This document shows, piece after piece, positions 15,489 to 24,713 of a DNA stretch of 45,001 bases. Origin of the DNA: a virus; IMG/VR virus record IMGVR_UViG_3300022744_000774, positions 1-45,001 of that record. One strand, 5' to 3'. How positions within the stretch are numbered: the first letter of the stretch is position 1; every line of letters starts with the position of its first letter. The position numbers and the translations under genes are program-made. Under the pieces are notes generated by a model. The model saw only the letters and a program-made list of their open reading frames with translations, had not been told where the DNA came from and searched no databases.

Positions 15489-15820
15489 AAACCCATCCGA
15501 CCCGACGCTTTGCATTTCGCTTGGCACTGGCACTTGGGATGCCTGTGCGCGAGATGCTGGCTCGGATGGGCTCTGATGAGTTTTCAGAGTGGCTGGCTTT
15601 CTACCAACTGGAGCCCTTTGGGGACTACCGCGCTGATTACAGATCAGGAGTGGTGGCATCCACTTTTGCCAATGCGCACAGGGCCAAAGATGCGAGTCCC
15701 TTTAGACCTGAAGATTTCATGCCGTTCATGGAAAAACAAGCGACAACGCAAGACGTCAGTCTCAATGTGGCGAGGTTCAAGGCCATGTTTGCTCACAAGG
15801 TGAAGAAGAACAATGGCTGA
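15150..15820 (+). CDS. Tail assembly chaperone GT (programmed -1 frameshift product)
   Basis: The fusion protein made when ribosomes slip back one base at 15476-15482, then read the -1 frame open from 15482 to 15820. The extension begins R-L-K-T-H-P-T-R-R-F-A-F-R-L-A-L and continues with V-R-E-M-L-A-R-M-G-S-D-E-F-S-E-W, typical of gpT-like C-terminal domains. The T part has no ribosome binding site of its own. In lambda the T domain recruits the tube protein to the tape measure; I infer the same role. The total length is about 223 residues, and it overlaps the tape measure start by eight bases. Confidence 0.88.
15476..15482 (+). promoter_or_regulatory. A AAA AAC -1 ribosomal frameshift site
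   Basis: The heptamer AAAAAAC lies in the exact register needed for tandem slippage: gcA AAA AAC gcc taa in the G frame. It is three codons before the G stop, and the -1 frame downstream is open for more than 330 bases. The next stretch (CGCCTAAAAACCCATCCG) shows no obvious strong hairpin within 10 bases, so a stimulatory structure, if any, lies farther on. Confidence 0.9.
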
Positions 15821-18263
15821 TATTGGCTCCTTAGTTGTCAAACTCGCAGCTGAAACGGCAGAGTTTCGGGAAGATTTGGGCAAGAGTGCCCGACTTCTTG
15901 AAAAACATGCCGACGGCATGCGCTCTTCGCTCGAACGGGTGGCAGATGTGGCAAAGACCACCTTTGCCATTGCGATCGGGGTTGAGTCTGTTGGCGCGCT
16001 CAAGGAGCTCATTGCTCACACACTTGAATCCGTTGCTGCATTGCAAGACTTTGCCGAGCAAACGGGTGCCAGCGCAGTCGCTTTGTCTGGTTTTGCCCCT
16101 GTGGCCACCATTTCTGGTGTGGCCATGGAACAAATCAGCGTTGGTTTGACCAAACTCTCCAAGGGCCTGGCTGGTGTTGACGATGAAACCAAGGGCGCGA
16201 GCCAAGCATTGGCTTACCTTGGGATCAAAGCCAAGGACTCTGGAGGAAATCTTCGCGATCCTGCGGAGGTGATGAACGACATCGCCTTGAAGCTATCGGA
16301 CTTTGAAGACGGTGCAGGCAAAACTGCGATCGCGCTTGAGTTGTTCGGCAAGTCAGGGGCAACGCTGCTGCCATTCCTCAAAGACTTGGCTGCAAATCAG
16401 GATCTCAACATCCGAATGACTCAAGCGGAGATTGAATCCGCTGAGCAAGCGTCTAAAGCGCTCGGGCGTTTGAAGGCAGAGCACAACTTTGTGGCCCAGA
16501 CCATCGTGACTGCAGCAATACCCGCTATGGAAGAGTTAGTTGGGCAACTCAAAGAAGTGGTTCTTGGGACGCACAACTCGGCTGAGGCCATGGTTCGTTT
16601 GCGCGATGACGGCACTCTGAAAGAGTGGGCGCAAGATGCTGCTGTTGGATTGGCGATCGTGATTGATGCGATGCGCGGTCTGATCCAAATGGTCAAGTCT
16701 GTGATCGGAAGCTTTGAGGCCGTTTGGGCCGATATGGAGTTGCTTGGCACTTTCATTGCTGGGGGTAAGGGTCTTAATCCTTTTTCCGATGAGAACCAAG
16801 CCACGCTCAAGGCCGCACTTGAAAAGCGAAACTCGATTGTCGAAAAGGCCAACCAGAACTATGTTGACCTGTGGAAGATGCCGCTGCTCTCTGATGCGGT
16901 CAAGTCTCGATTTGATGCCATCAACAAAGGGGAATCAGATGCCGCAGTTGGTGCATCTAAACCGAAGCTGAACTACAACTCAGCGACAGGAGCACTCACC
17001 GCAGGAGCAATGGCTCAAATTGAGAGCGATATCAAAAAGCTTCAAGGTCTCACAGACGTTGAGAGCGGCATACTCAAAGACCGTCAGAAGATCATTGATC
17101 TGTATGAGAGTCAAGGCTACATCAGCTACAAGGAAGCAAGTGAGGCAAGGCTAAACGCGCAGGGAGACTTCACGCAAAAGCTGGGTGACCTGTATGGGCA
17201 AGAGGAAACTATTCTCAAGCGCGGTCTTGCAACGGTTGCCAAAACCACGCAGGACAAACTCAAGCTTCAAGACAAACTGACAGAGATCACGCTGCGTCGT
17301 GAAAAACTCGAGCGTGATGCGCAGCAGTCTAATCTGGAGCGCGAGATCAAACTGCCCGGCGAGACGCTCAAGGACATCCAAGAGCAAGTCGCCAGAGGTC
17401 AAAACCAACTGCGAGCCACCGAAGAGCAGATCAAGGTGCTCAAAGATAGTGGTGCCATCAGTGAGGTGGAGTCGCTCAAACGCCTTTCGGCTGCACGCAA
17501 GTCCAGCGCAGAGGAATTGGCTGACTTTGCCGCAAAGGCAAGGGAGTTGGTGGAGGCTGCACCAGGCAACGATAAGCTGGCTGACTCCTTCAAGCGAATT
17601 GAGGAGGCGGCAAGGCAGGCCGCTGATGGTGCGCAGCTCTTGGGTCAGCGAGCGTTTGAGCTCTCAGACCCTGGTGCAGGGTTTTCTAAAGCATTGCGGA
17701 CCCTCGGCGAAGAGACCGAACAAGTGGGTAAGCAAATGGAGGCGGTTACCACCAGAGCCTTCAATGGAATGACCGATGCGTTGACCAACTTCGTGATGAC
17801 AGGAAAGCTTGATTTCCGAACCCTTGCAACGTCGATCATTTCGGACCTGATACGAATTCAGATTCAACGCTCCATCACCTTGCCAATGGCGAATGCCTTG
17901 GGCGGGATGTTTGGATTTGCCAATGGTGGCGTTATGACTTCAGCTGGCCCATTGCCATTGCGCACCTATGCAGGTGGCGGGGTTGCATCGTCGCCTCAGC
18001 TGGCCGTGTTTGGTGAAGGCTCCATGAATGAGGCGTATGTCCCATTGCCTGATGGCCGCTCAATTCCCGTCACCATGCGCCAAGGTGGTTCGGGTGGAGG
18101 GGATGTTTTCAACATCTCGGTCAATGTTGCCGAGGGTGGAACAACCTCAACGGCTGGTCAAGGCCAAGACTTAGGTCGCGCTATATCCAGCGCTGTTCGC
18201 CAAGAGTTGCTCAACCAAAAGCGAGCTGGCGGCTTGCTTGATCCCCGAAGGATGGGGAGATGA
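15813..18263 (+). CDS. Tail tape measure protein
   Basis: An 816-residue protein that sets tail length and is ejected on infection. The N-terminal half is helical coiled coil (L-A-A-E-T-A-E-F-R-E-D-L-G-K-S). A central pair of hydrophobic helices lies near residues 275-300. Residues ~640-700 (N-F-V-M-T-G-K-L-D-F-R-T-L-A-T-S-I-I-S-D-L) are the lambda-type tape measure C-terminal domain, followed by a Gly-rich tail (G-F-A-N-G-G-V-M-T-S-A-G-P-L-P-L-R). By the usual 0.15 nm per residue the tail would be near 120 nm, which is an estimate. Confidence 0.93.
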   Translation: MADIGSLVVKLAAETAEFREDLGKSARLLEKHADGMRSSLERVADVAKTTFAIAIGVESVGALKELIAHTLESVAALQDFAEQTGASAVALSGFAPVATISGVAMEQISVGLTKLSKGLAGVDDETKGASQALAYLGIKAKDSGGNLRDPAEVMNDIALKLSDFEDGAGKTAIALELFGKSGATLLPFLKDLAANQDLNIRMTQAEIESAEQASKALGRLKAEHNFVAQTIVTAAIPAMEELVGQLKEVVLGTHNSAEAMVRLRDDGTLKEWAQDAAVGLAIVIDAMRGLIQMVKSVIGSFEAVWADMELLGTFIAGGKGLNPFSDENQATLKAALEKRNSIVEKANQNYVDLWKMPLLSDAVKSRFDAINKGESDAAVGASKPKLNYNSATGALTAGAMAQIESDIKKLQGLTDVESGILKDRQKIIDLYESQGYISYKEASEARLNAQGDFTQKLGDLYGQEETILKRGLATVAKTTQDKLKLQDKLTEITLRREKLERDAQQSNLEREIKLPGETLKDIQEQVARGQNQLRATEEQIKVLKDSGAISEVESLKRLSAARKSSAEELADFAAKARELVEAAPGNDKLADSFKRIEEAARQAADGAQLLGQRAFELSDPGAGFSKALRTLGEETEQVGKQMEAVTTRAFNGMTDALTNFVMTGKLDFRTLATSIISDLIRIQIQRSITLPMANALGGMFGFANGGVMTSAGPLPLRTYAGGGVASSPQLAVFGEGSMNEAYVPLPDGRSIPVTMRQGGSGGGDVFNISVNVAEGGTTSTAGQGQDLGRAISSAVRQELLNQKRAGGLLDPRRMGR

Positions 18264-18301
18264 GACTGAATTAAGGAACTTTTTGACCCAAGGAACTTTA
18301 G

Positions 18302-18640
18302 ATGGCTACCTTCACATGGATTCCATCCATCGGGGCTTCACTCACCGTTAAACCAAATGTGCGACGGGTCTCCTTTGGCGATGGTTACGAGCAACGCTTG
18401 GCTTATGGCATCAACACGCAGCCTGAAGTCTGGTCGCTGGAGTTTCGGGGGAAGTCCACCAGTGACGCATCTGCCATCGACAGCTTCTTACGAGCCCGAG
18501 GTGCGGTTCAAGCATTCGACTGGACAACCCCAAGCGGCCTCACGGGCAAATTCACCTGTGACGAGTGGAGTCGCACGATTGAAGAGCCCAACATAGAAAA
18601 CATTCGCGCCACCTTCAAGCAGGTGTTTGATTTGTCATGA
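18302..18640 (+). CDS. Minor tail protein M-like
   Basis: A 112-residue protein of the lambda gpM family: V-S-F-G-D-G-Y-E-Q-R-L-A-Y-G-I-N near residue 24 and F-D-W-T-T-P near 81 are its hallmarks. It is part of the tail tip complex that nucleates tail assembly. Its ribosome binding site lies in a duplicated 10-mer, AAGGAACTTT, at 18273 and 18290. The stop overlaps the L gene start as ATGA. Confidence 0.92.
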   Translation: MATFTWIPSIGASLTVKPNVRRVSFGDGYEQRLAYGINTQPEVWSLEFRGKSTSDASAIDSFLRARGAVQAFDWTTPSGLTGKFTCDEWSRTIEEPNIENIRATFKQVFDLS

Positions 18641-19341
18641 CCACACAAGCCATCACGACCGAAATTCAAAAACTTGCACCAAGTTCGGTCATTGAGTTGT
18701 TTGTACTGGACTTGAGTCTCTTTAACGAAGGTGTTGTGCGCTTTCATGCGGGCACAAATGAGTTGCGCAGGCAGGTGGTCTGGCAAGGCAATGTCTACGA
18801 GCCGTTTCCGATTCAGGCCGATGGTTTTGAGTTCAACGGCAATGGGCAAGTGCCAAGGCCAAAGCTCAAAGTGGCCAACGTCACTGGCAGTATCACTGCC
18901 TTGATCTTGTCGTATCAAGACCTGGTGGGAGCCAAGATCACTCGCAAGCGCACCTTGGTCAAGTATCTAGACGGGGTGAACTTTGCCAGCGGCGCCAACC
19001 CAACGGCGGATCCAAGTGCCGAGTTTGCGGATGACGTCTATTACATCGATCGCAAGTCTCGCGAAACGCGTGATGTGGTCGAGTTCGAATTGGCAGCATC
19101 TTTTGACCTTGAAGGCGTCTCGTTGCCGCGCAGGCAGATTGTGCAAAACGTCTGCCCTTGGGGCTATCGAAGCTCAGAGTGTGGCTACACGGGTACGGCG
19201 TATTTCAACGCCAACGATGTGTCTGTTCCCCTTAAAGCTCAAGACGCCTGTGGCAAGCGACTGAGTTCTTGCCAAAAGCGATTTGGCTCCAATGCGGAGC
19301 TTCCCTTTGGCGGGTTTCCCGCTGCTGGATTGATACGGTGA
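18637..19341 (+). CDS. Minor tail protein L-like (Fe-S type)
   Basis: A 234-residue tail tip protein of the gpL family. Four cysteines near the C-terminus (V-C-P-W-G-Y-R-S-S-E-C-G-Y-T-G, then D-A-C-G-K-R-L-S-S-C-Q-K-R-F-G) match the positions that bind an iron-sulfur cluster in lambda gpL; I infer the same here. It sits between M and K in the standard order and would link the baseplate hub to the J protein. Confidence 0.92.
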   Translation: MTTQAITTEIQKLAPSSVIELFVLDLSLFNEGVVRFHAGTNELRRQVVWQGNVYEPFPIQADGFEFNGNGQVPRPKLKVANVTGSITALILSYQDLVGAKITRKRTLVKYLDGVNFASGANPTADPSAEFADDVYYIDRKSRETRDVVEFELAASFDLEGVSLPRRQIVQNVCPWGYRSSECGYTGTAYFNANDVSVPLKAQDACGKRLSSCQKRFGSNAELPFGGFPAAGLIR

Positions 19342-19350
19342 TGTTTGCTG

Positions 19351-20058
19351 ATGCTTGAAACCAATAAACAACTAGCTCTTGAGCATGCAGCGCGTGAATT
19401 TCCACGCGAGTCATGTGGCTTGCTCGTCATCCGCAAAGGCAAGGAGAGCTACGTTGCGTGTCGCAACATTGGCGTGGGGACTGATCAATTTGTGATTGAC
19501 CCTGTGGACTATGCCAAAGCAGACAAGCGTGGGCAGATTATTGGGGTCGTTCACTCGCACCCCAACATGCCTGCGATACCAAGCCAAGCGGATCGTGTGG
19601 CCTGTGAGGCCAGTGGTATTCCTTGGTTCATCGTCTCCTATCCCAATGGGGTGTGGGAAGAGATCCAGCCGCAGGGGTATGTGGCTGCGCTTGTTGGCCG
19701 GGAATGGTCACACGGCGTTTTGGACTGCTACTCGCTGATCCGAGATTGGTATGCCCAAGAGAAGAATCTCGACTTGCCCGATTACCAACGCTTTGATGAG
19801 TGGTGGAAGCGTGGTGAAAACCTCTACCTCGACAACTTTGCACATGCGGGTTTCGGTGTTGCCAGTTCAGATGGTTTAAGCGAAGGCGATGTCTTGCTGA
19901 TGCAGGTGAACTCGGATGTTCCGAATCATGCGGCCATTTACTTAGGCGACGGACTCATCTTGCATCACCTGCAAGGCCGGTTATCGAGCCGCGATGTTTA
20001 TGGCGGTTATTGGCAAAAGATCACAACACACATTCTTAGACATCATTCACAACGGTAA
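19351..20058 (+). CDS. Tail tip peptidase K-like (JAMM + NlpC/P60)
   Basis: A 235-residue protein joining two peptidase-like domains, as in lambda gpK. Residues ~1-110 are a Mov34/JAB metallopeptidase fold with E-S-C-G-L-L-V and H-S-H-P-N-M-P-A-I-P-S-Q-A-D (zinc ligands). Residues ~120-235 are an NlpC/P60 cysteine peptidase with H-G-V-L-D-C-Y-S-L-I (nucleophile Cys) and N-H-A-A-I-Y-L-G-D-G (catalytic His). It probably helps the tail cross the peptidoglycan. The ATG at 19351 lies nine bases after the L stop; an earlier TTG (19345) is less likely. Confidence 0.92.
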   Translation: MLETNKQLALEHAAREFPRESCGLLVIRKGKESYVACRNIGVGTDQFVIDPVDYAKADKRGQIIGVVHSHPNMPAIPSQADRVACEASGIPWFIVSYPNGVWEEIQPQGYVAALVGREWSHGVLDCYSLIRDWYAQEKNLDLPDYQRFDEWWKRGENLYLDNFAHAGFGVASSDGLSEGDVLLMQVNSDVPNHAAIYLGDGLILHHLQGRLSSRDVYGGYWQKITTHILRHHSQR

Positions 20059-20651
20059 TGGCAACCATCATTCTTCTCGGCGAACTAGGGCGACAGTTCG
20101 GTCGCCGACACAAGATGGTGGTGGCTAGTGCTGCTGAGGCCGTGCGTGCATTGAGTGCCAACTTCCCAACCTTTGAGCGTGTGTTGGTGAGCTCTGGAGA
20201 GCGCGGTGTTGGCTACAAAGTCCTGGTTGGTCGAGATGAACTCAATCTTGAGCGTTTGCATGAACCTAGTGGTCAGCAACGCATCACGATTGCGCCCGTC
20301 ATCTCGGGTGCTGGTGGTAATGGACTCGGGCAAATCATCCTTGGCGCTGCATTGATTGCCGTTGCTTGGTGGAACCCCATGGGATGGGCTGCGGCAGGAA
20401 GTTTCTTGTCGCAAGCCACGCTGTATTCGGTGGGCACATCCATGATTCTTGGCGGTGTGGCTCAGATGATCGCTCCAACGCCTAAATCCTCAGACCCTTC
20501 AGAGCGGCCAGAGAACAAGCCCAGCTATGCATTTAATGGTGCAGTCAATACGACTGCGCAAGGTCAGCCTGTCCCAGTGGGCTACGGACGCTTGATTGTG
20601 GGATCCGCTGTCATCAGCGCAGGGATTGATGTGGACGAGGTGCCTGTATGA
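20058..20651 (+). CDS. Tail assembly protein I-like
   Basis: A 197-residue gpI-family protein. The N-terminal half has a ubiquitin-like look (I-I-L-L-G-E-L-G-R-Q-F-G-R-R-H). A hydrophobic Gly/Ala-rich hairpin follows at about 90-140 (G-L-G-Q-I-I-L-G-A-A-L-I-A-V-A-W-W-N-P-M-G), and the C-terminus ends with the family's V-P-V-G-Y-G-R-L-I-V-G-S-A-V-I-S-A-G. It is needed for tail tip assembly in lambda and absent from the mature virion. It overlaps both neighbours slightly. Confidence 0.9.
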   Translation: MATIILLGELGRQFGRRHKMVVASAAEAVRALSANFPTFERVLVSSGERGVGYKVLVGRDELNLERLHEPSGQQRITIAPVISGAGGNGLGQIILGAALIAVAWWNPMGWAAAGSFLSQATLYSVGTSMILGGVAQMIAPTPKSSDPSERPENKPSYAFNGAVNTTAQGQPVPVGYGRLIVGSAVISAGIDVDEVPV

Positions 20652-23600
20652 ATGAATCGATCACCGAATCCATAAGCCAACCTTCACTCATCATTGGTGC
20701 AGGCGGTGGTGGCAAAGGTGGCGGCGGGAGTGCGAGGGTTGCACAAGAGGCCCCCGATAGCCTGCGCTCCAAAGCCTTCGCTCGCGTGGTGGACTTGGTG
20801 TGCGAGGGAGAAATTCAAGGGCTGGCCAATGGCCTGAAGTCTGTTTATCTTGATGACACGGCCATTCAAAATGCCGATGGCAGTTACAACTTCGCTGGCG
20901 TAACGCTAGAAACTCGCAACGGAACGCAACAGCAAAGCTACATCCCCGGTTTCTCATCTGTTGAGAACGAGGTTGCTGTCGGTGTGGAATGCAAGTTCAA
21001 CCAACCTGTCGTTCGCGCCATCACCGATCCGGATGTAGATGCTGTTCGCGTCAAGATTAGTTTTCCGGCGCTGACATATCAAGACGCTACCAATGGCGAC
21101 TTGAGTGGCACAACCGTGGACTTTGCGATCGATGTGCAAAGCAACGGGGGTGGTTACTCGCAGGTGGTGGCTGACTCGGTTTCTGGAAAGACCACCACCA
21201 AATACCAACGCAGCTACTACATCCCACTCAATGGTTCTGCACCATGGGATGTGCGGTTGCGTCGGATCACAGAGGATTCAACCAAGACCAATATCCAGAA
21301 CAAGATGTTTCTGGAGTCCTACACCGAAGTCATTGAGAGCAAGCTTCGTTATCCCAACAGCGCCTTGATGGCATTGCGCGTTGATGCCTCACAGTTCAGT
21401 TCTATTCCGAAGCGCAGCTATGACTTGAAGCTGCTTCGGGTACGCATACCGTCTAACTACTATCCCGAGACGCGCTCATATTCGGGCGTGTGGGATGGCA
21501 CATTCAAAGTCGCATGGACGGACAACCCTGCCTGGTGTTTCTACGATTTGGTGACCAGCACCCGTTATGGCTTGGGCAACTACATCCCAGAGGCACAGGT
21601 CGACAAGTGGGCCCTGTATCGCGTGGCACGTTACTGCGATGAATTGGTGCCCAACGGGTTAGGAAGCTACGAGCCTCGGTTCACCTGTAACCTATATCTG
21701 CAGACAAGAGAGCAGGCTTACAAGGTCGTGCAGGACATGGCCTCGATCTTCAGGGGCATGGCGTATTGGTCAGGTGGTGCCATCACCGTGACCCAAGATG
21801 CACCGCAAGATGCGGTCTATCAATTCACGGCTGCAAACGTCATCGATGGGGACTTCTCGTACCAAGGCTCGTCTGCCAAAGCGCGTCACACCGTGGCGTT
21901 GGTGAGTTGGATTGACCCAGACGACTTCTACCGTCAGAAGGTGGAATACGTTGAGGATGTCGACGGAATTGCCCGCTACGGCTTGGTGCAAGCTGATGTT
22001 GTGGCCATGGGATGCACTTCCCGAGGTCAGGCTAACCGAGTTGGTAAGTGGTTGCTCTACTCAGAGCAGTCCGAGTCGGAAATCATCACGTTTCGCACTG
22101 GGCTTGAAGGTGCGGTGGTGCGTCCAGGTGACGTCATCAAAGTGACTGACGCAAGCCGTGGTGGCTTGCGACTCGGTGGGCGTATCGCAGCGGCCACAAC
22201 CGTGACCGTGACGCTTGACCAAGACCCACCTGCAGGTTCGTGGCGGATTTCAGTTATTACGCCAGCTGGCACGGTGGAAGAACGACAAGTGGGATCGTTC
22301 AGCGGTCGAACACTTGGTGTGACCAGTTCGTTTTCTGCTGCACCTCAACCGGGGGTGATTTGGGTCTTGGCCTCAAGTCAGGTCGAGGCACAACTCTTTC
22401 GGGTGGTGCAAGTTGCTGAGAGTGAGCCGGGCATCCATGAGGTGACAGCCCTTGCGCACAACCCAAGCAAGTACGCAGCGATTGAGCAGGGCTTGGCGCT
22501 GCAACCTCGTGACATCACGGTGCTGTCGACCACCCCTGCAATGCCAACAGGCTTGAAGGTGTCTGAGAGCCTGTATCGGGTCAAGGATCAAGCGCTCGTA
22601 TTGATTCAGGTGGCGTGGGAGCAGGTCTTTGGTGCGCTTGAGTATCAGGTGAGCTATCGGCTCAATGGCGGCAACACCGTCACCTTGCCTCGTGTGTCCA
22701 CCAGTTATCTGGAAATTCGCAATGCCGAAACTGGAGACTATGTCTTCACGGTCAAGGCCGTTGGCGTTTCAGGAAAACTTGGTAACGGTGCAACGCTTGG
22801 TCAAACCATCCTTGGCAAATTGCAGCCCCCCGACGATGTGCAAGATTTCCTTGTGTATCGCAGAACGACTGACTTGCTTCTCAAGTGGGCAGCCAACACA
22901 GATGCTGACTTGGCGGGTTACGAGGTACGTGTGGGTTCGGGCTGGGACTCAGGAGTATTGGTTGGCCAAACCGCAGGCACGCAGCTTGTTCATGACCAAA
23001 GTGAGTCGGGCCAGTACAACTACTTCATCCGAGCGTTTGATACCTCGGGCAAGTACAGCACGCATGTCACGACTTTTCAGCTGATCTTGCTTGCCCCATC
23101 GTCGGTGAGGCAGTTTGATGTGGTCCAGTCTGCCAACCGTCTGGAGTTTCGTTGGCTGCCCAACCCAGAGCCTGAGGTTGTGGCTTACGAGCTCAGGGAA
23201 GGGGGAGCCTGGGACACCTCCATCTTCATTGCAGAGGTGAAGTCCAGTAGCTACACCTTGCCATCGGGCTTCGATGGTGAGCGAAAGTTCTGGATCAAGG
23301 CGATTGCCTCTCCTGGCATCTACTCAGACGAAGCTACCTTTGTCTCGACTGTGGTGGCCCAGCCGCAAAACGCCAACCTACTGGTGACCATGGATGCGCA
23401 AGCGACAAGGTTTCCGGGGATCAAGCACTTTGCGTCTGTGGAATCAGTCAACAGTCTTGATGTCCTGCGCATGGACAGCGGAGTCAGTCAGTCTGAGTAT
23501 CTGTTCGAAGTGAACCTTCCGACCAGTTACCGGGCTCAGAACACCTTACTGGCCAGCATTGGCGCAACGCTGGATGACCGCGAGACATGGAGCACGGCCA

Positions 23601-24175
23601 ACTATGCGTGGAACAGCCAAGCGGCCAAGCGTCAATGGACCTATGACGGGGCGCTCAAGAGTATTGAGGCGCGATTTCAAATTGCGCGTGAAGACACATT
23701 GCAGTCTGGTGAGATTTATGGGTGGCGCCTCAACGGGGTACTCAGCGGTTACGGCAGTCCAACAAGTGGGGATGCCGCAGGCGTGAGCTACGGAGATGGT
23801 CGTTACGGGACAGGTGTGTTGATCAAGGACACCACCAAAGTGTCATGGGGCGTGCGCATACCGGGCGTGTTTCATGTGAGCTTTTGGTTCATCCCCAATC
23901 AAGTCACCACATCGGTGATCTGGAGTGCGACTGGTGCGGGGGTGAGCTTGTGTGTCGGGTATGACGCTGCAAACCAAGTGTTCTTCCTTGAAGACCACCT
24001 GTTCAATCGCATCCAAGTTCCATACCCCGTCAATGTGAGTGATCGCATTTGCGTTGGGGTGTGTCAAACCGCGACAGAGCGCAGGCTCTTTATCGGAAAG
24101 ATGGGTGGGGATGTGCAAAGCGCTAGCAGCGCAATGACATCTACAGCGGGCTACACCGCACTCAAGCTTTACTGA
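20648..24175 (+). CDS. Central tail fibre / host specificity protein J
   Basis: A 1175-residue tail tip protein of the lambda gpJ family. The N-terminal ~600 residues are the conserved hub part (G-K-G-G-G-G-S-A-R, then V-D-L-V-C-E-G-E-I-Q-G-L). From ~630 to ~900 come tandem fibronectin-III-like modules (L-A-G-Y-E-V-R-V-G-S-G-W-D; V-A-Y-E-L-R-E-G-G-A-W-D). The last ~200 residues contain a W-S-T-A-N-Y-A-W-N-S motif shared with a later tail protein, then a LamG/concanavalin-like stretch (V-F-H-V-S-F-W-F-I-P-N) that could bind surface glycans. Receptor recognition is inferred from lambda. A strong terminator follows. Confidence 0.93.
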   Translation: MNESITESISQPSLIIGAGGGGKGGGGSARVAQEAPDSLRSKAFARVVDLVCEGEIQGLANGLKSVYLDDTAIQNADGSYNFAGVTLETRNGTQQQSYIPGFSSVENEVAVGVECKFNQPVVRAITDPDVDAVRVKISFPALTYQDATNGDLSGTTVDFAIDVQSNGGGYSQVVADSVSGKTTTKYQRSYYIPLNGSAPWDVRLRRITEDSTKTNIQNKMFLESYTEVIESKLRYPNSALMALRVDASQFSSIPKRSYDLKLLRVRIPSNYYPETRSYSGVWDGTFKVAWTDNPAWCFYDLVTSTRYGLGNYIPEAQVDKWALYRVARYCDELVPNGLGSYEPRFTCNLYLQTREQAYKVVQDMASIFRGMAYWSGGAITVTQDAPQDAVYQFTAANVIDGDFSYQGSSAKARHTVALVSWIDPDDFYRQKVEYVEDVDGIARYGLVQADVVAMGCTSRGQANRVGKWLLYSEQSESEIITFRTGLEGAVVRPGDVIKVTDASRGGLRLGGRIAAATTVTVTLDQDPPAGSWRISVITPAGTVEERQVGSFSGRTLGVTSSFSAAPQPGVIWVLASSQVEAQLFRVVQVAESEPGIHEVTALAHNPSKYAAIEQGLALQPRDITVLSTTPAMPTGLKVSESLYRVKDQALVLIQVAWEQVFGALEYQVSYRLNGGNTVTLPRVSTSYLEIRNAETGDYVFTVKAVGVSGKLGNGATLGQTILGKLQPPDDVQDFLVYRRTTDLLLKWAANTDADLAGYEVRVGSGWDSGVLVGQTAGTQLVHDQSESGQYNYFIRAFDTSGKYSTHVTTFQLILLAPSSVRQFDVVQSANRLEFRWLPNPEPEVVAYELREGGAWDTSIFIAEVKSSSYTLPSGFDGERKFWIKAIASPGIYSDEATFVSTVVAQPQNANLLVTMDAQATRFPGIKHFASVESVNSLDVLRMDSGVSQSEYLFEVNLPTSYRAQNTLLASIGATLDDRETWSTANYAWNSQAAKRQWTYDGALKSIEARFQIAREDTLQSGEIYGWRLNGVLSGYGSPTSGDAAGVSYGDGRYGTGVLIKDTTKVSWGVRIPGVFHVSFWFIPNQVTTSVIWSATGAGVSLCVGYDAANQVFFLEDHLFNRIQVPYPVNVSDRICVGVCQTATERRLFIGKMGGDVQSASSAMTSTAGYTALKLY

Positions 24176-24198
24176 CCAAAAAACGATTCTCAAAAACC

Positions 24199-24230
24199 AG
24201 GCGTTGTACCGAAAGGTTCAGCGCCTTTTT
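24199..24230 (+). terminator. Intrinsic terminator after J
   Basis: AGGCGTTG (24199-24206) pairs with CAGCGCCT (24219-24226), with an inner ACC-GAAA-GGT hairpin (GNRA loop), followed by TTTT. It separates the J gene from the fibre/radical-SAM cassette, so the cassette may have partial transcriptional independence. Confidence 0.85.
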
Positions 24231-24253
24231 CTTTGCACAACTAGGAATTACTC

Positions 24254-24700
24254 ATGATTGAAGAAGGCATGAACATCAAAGGCGCAATCACGTTGCTGTT
24301 GGCCAAGGCCAGTGGCGAGGTGGAGGTGGTTCACAAAGAGAACATCATCGTCAATGGGGGCTTTGACTTTGTAGCCGACGCCATTGGTAACTCATCCAGT
24401 CGCCCAGGCGTGATGGGGTGGATTGCCCTTGGAACTGGGACCACGGCAGCAGCGGCAACGCAAACTGCATTGGTCACAGAAATCAAGCGCAACGCTGCAA
24501 CGTATGCCCATACGGCTGGCACCAAGGTTTTTACCTTCACCGCCAGTTATCCCGCCGGGGATGCCACGGGAGCGATCACTGAGGCAGGTGTGTTCAACGC
24601 CGCATCTGCTGGCTCTATGTTTGACCGTGTGGTCTTTCCTGTGGTGAATAAGGGCGCAGACGACAGCTTGACCGCTGTGTTCACGTTCACCATGAGTTGA
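24254..24700 (+). CDS. Phage tail protein, probable fibre-base component
   Basis: A 148-residue, beta-rich protein starting with AGGA eight bases upstream of ATG 24254 (an alternative ATG at 24269 is possible). The sequence has V-N-G-G-F-D-F-V-A-D-A-I-G, then W-I-A-L-G-T-G-T-T-A-A and I-T-E-A-G-V-F-N-A-A, which I associate with small collar/fibre-base proteins placed after J in siphophages. It probably contacts the fibres encoded next. First gene after the terminator. Confidence 0.7.
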   Translation: MIEEGMNIKGAITLLLAKASGEVEVVHKENIIVNGGFDFVADAIGNSSSRPGVMGWIALGTGTTAAAATQTALVTEIKRNAATYAHTAGTKVFTFTASYPAGDATGAITEAGVFNAASAGSMFDRVVFPVVNKGADDSLTAVFTFTMS

Positions 24701-24713
24701 TAGGACTGGGGCT

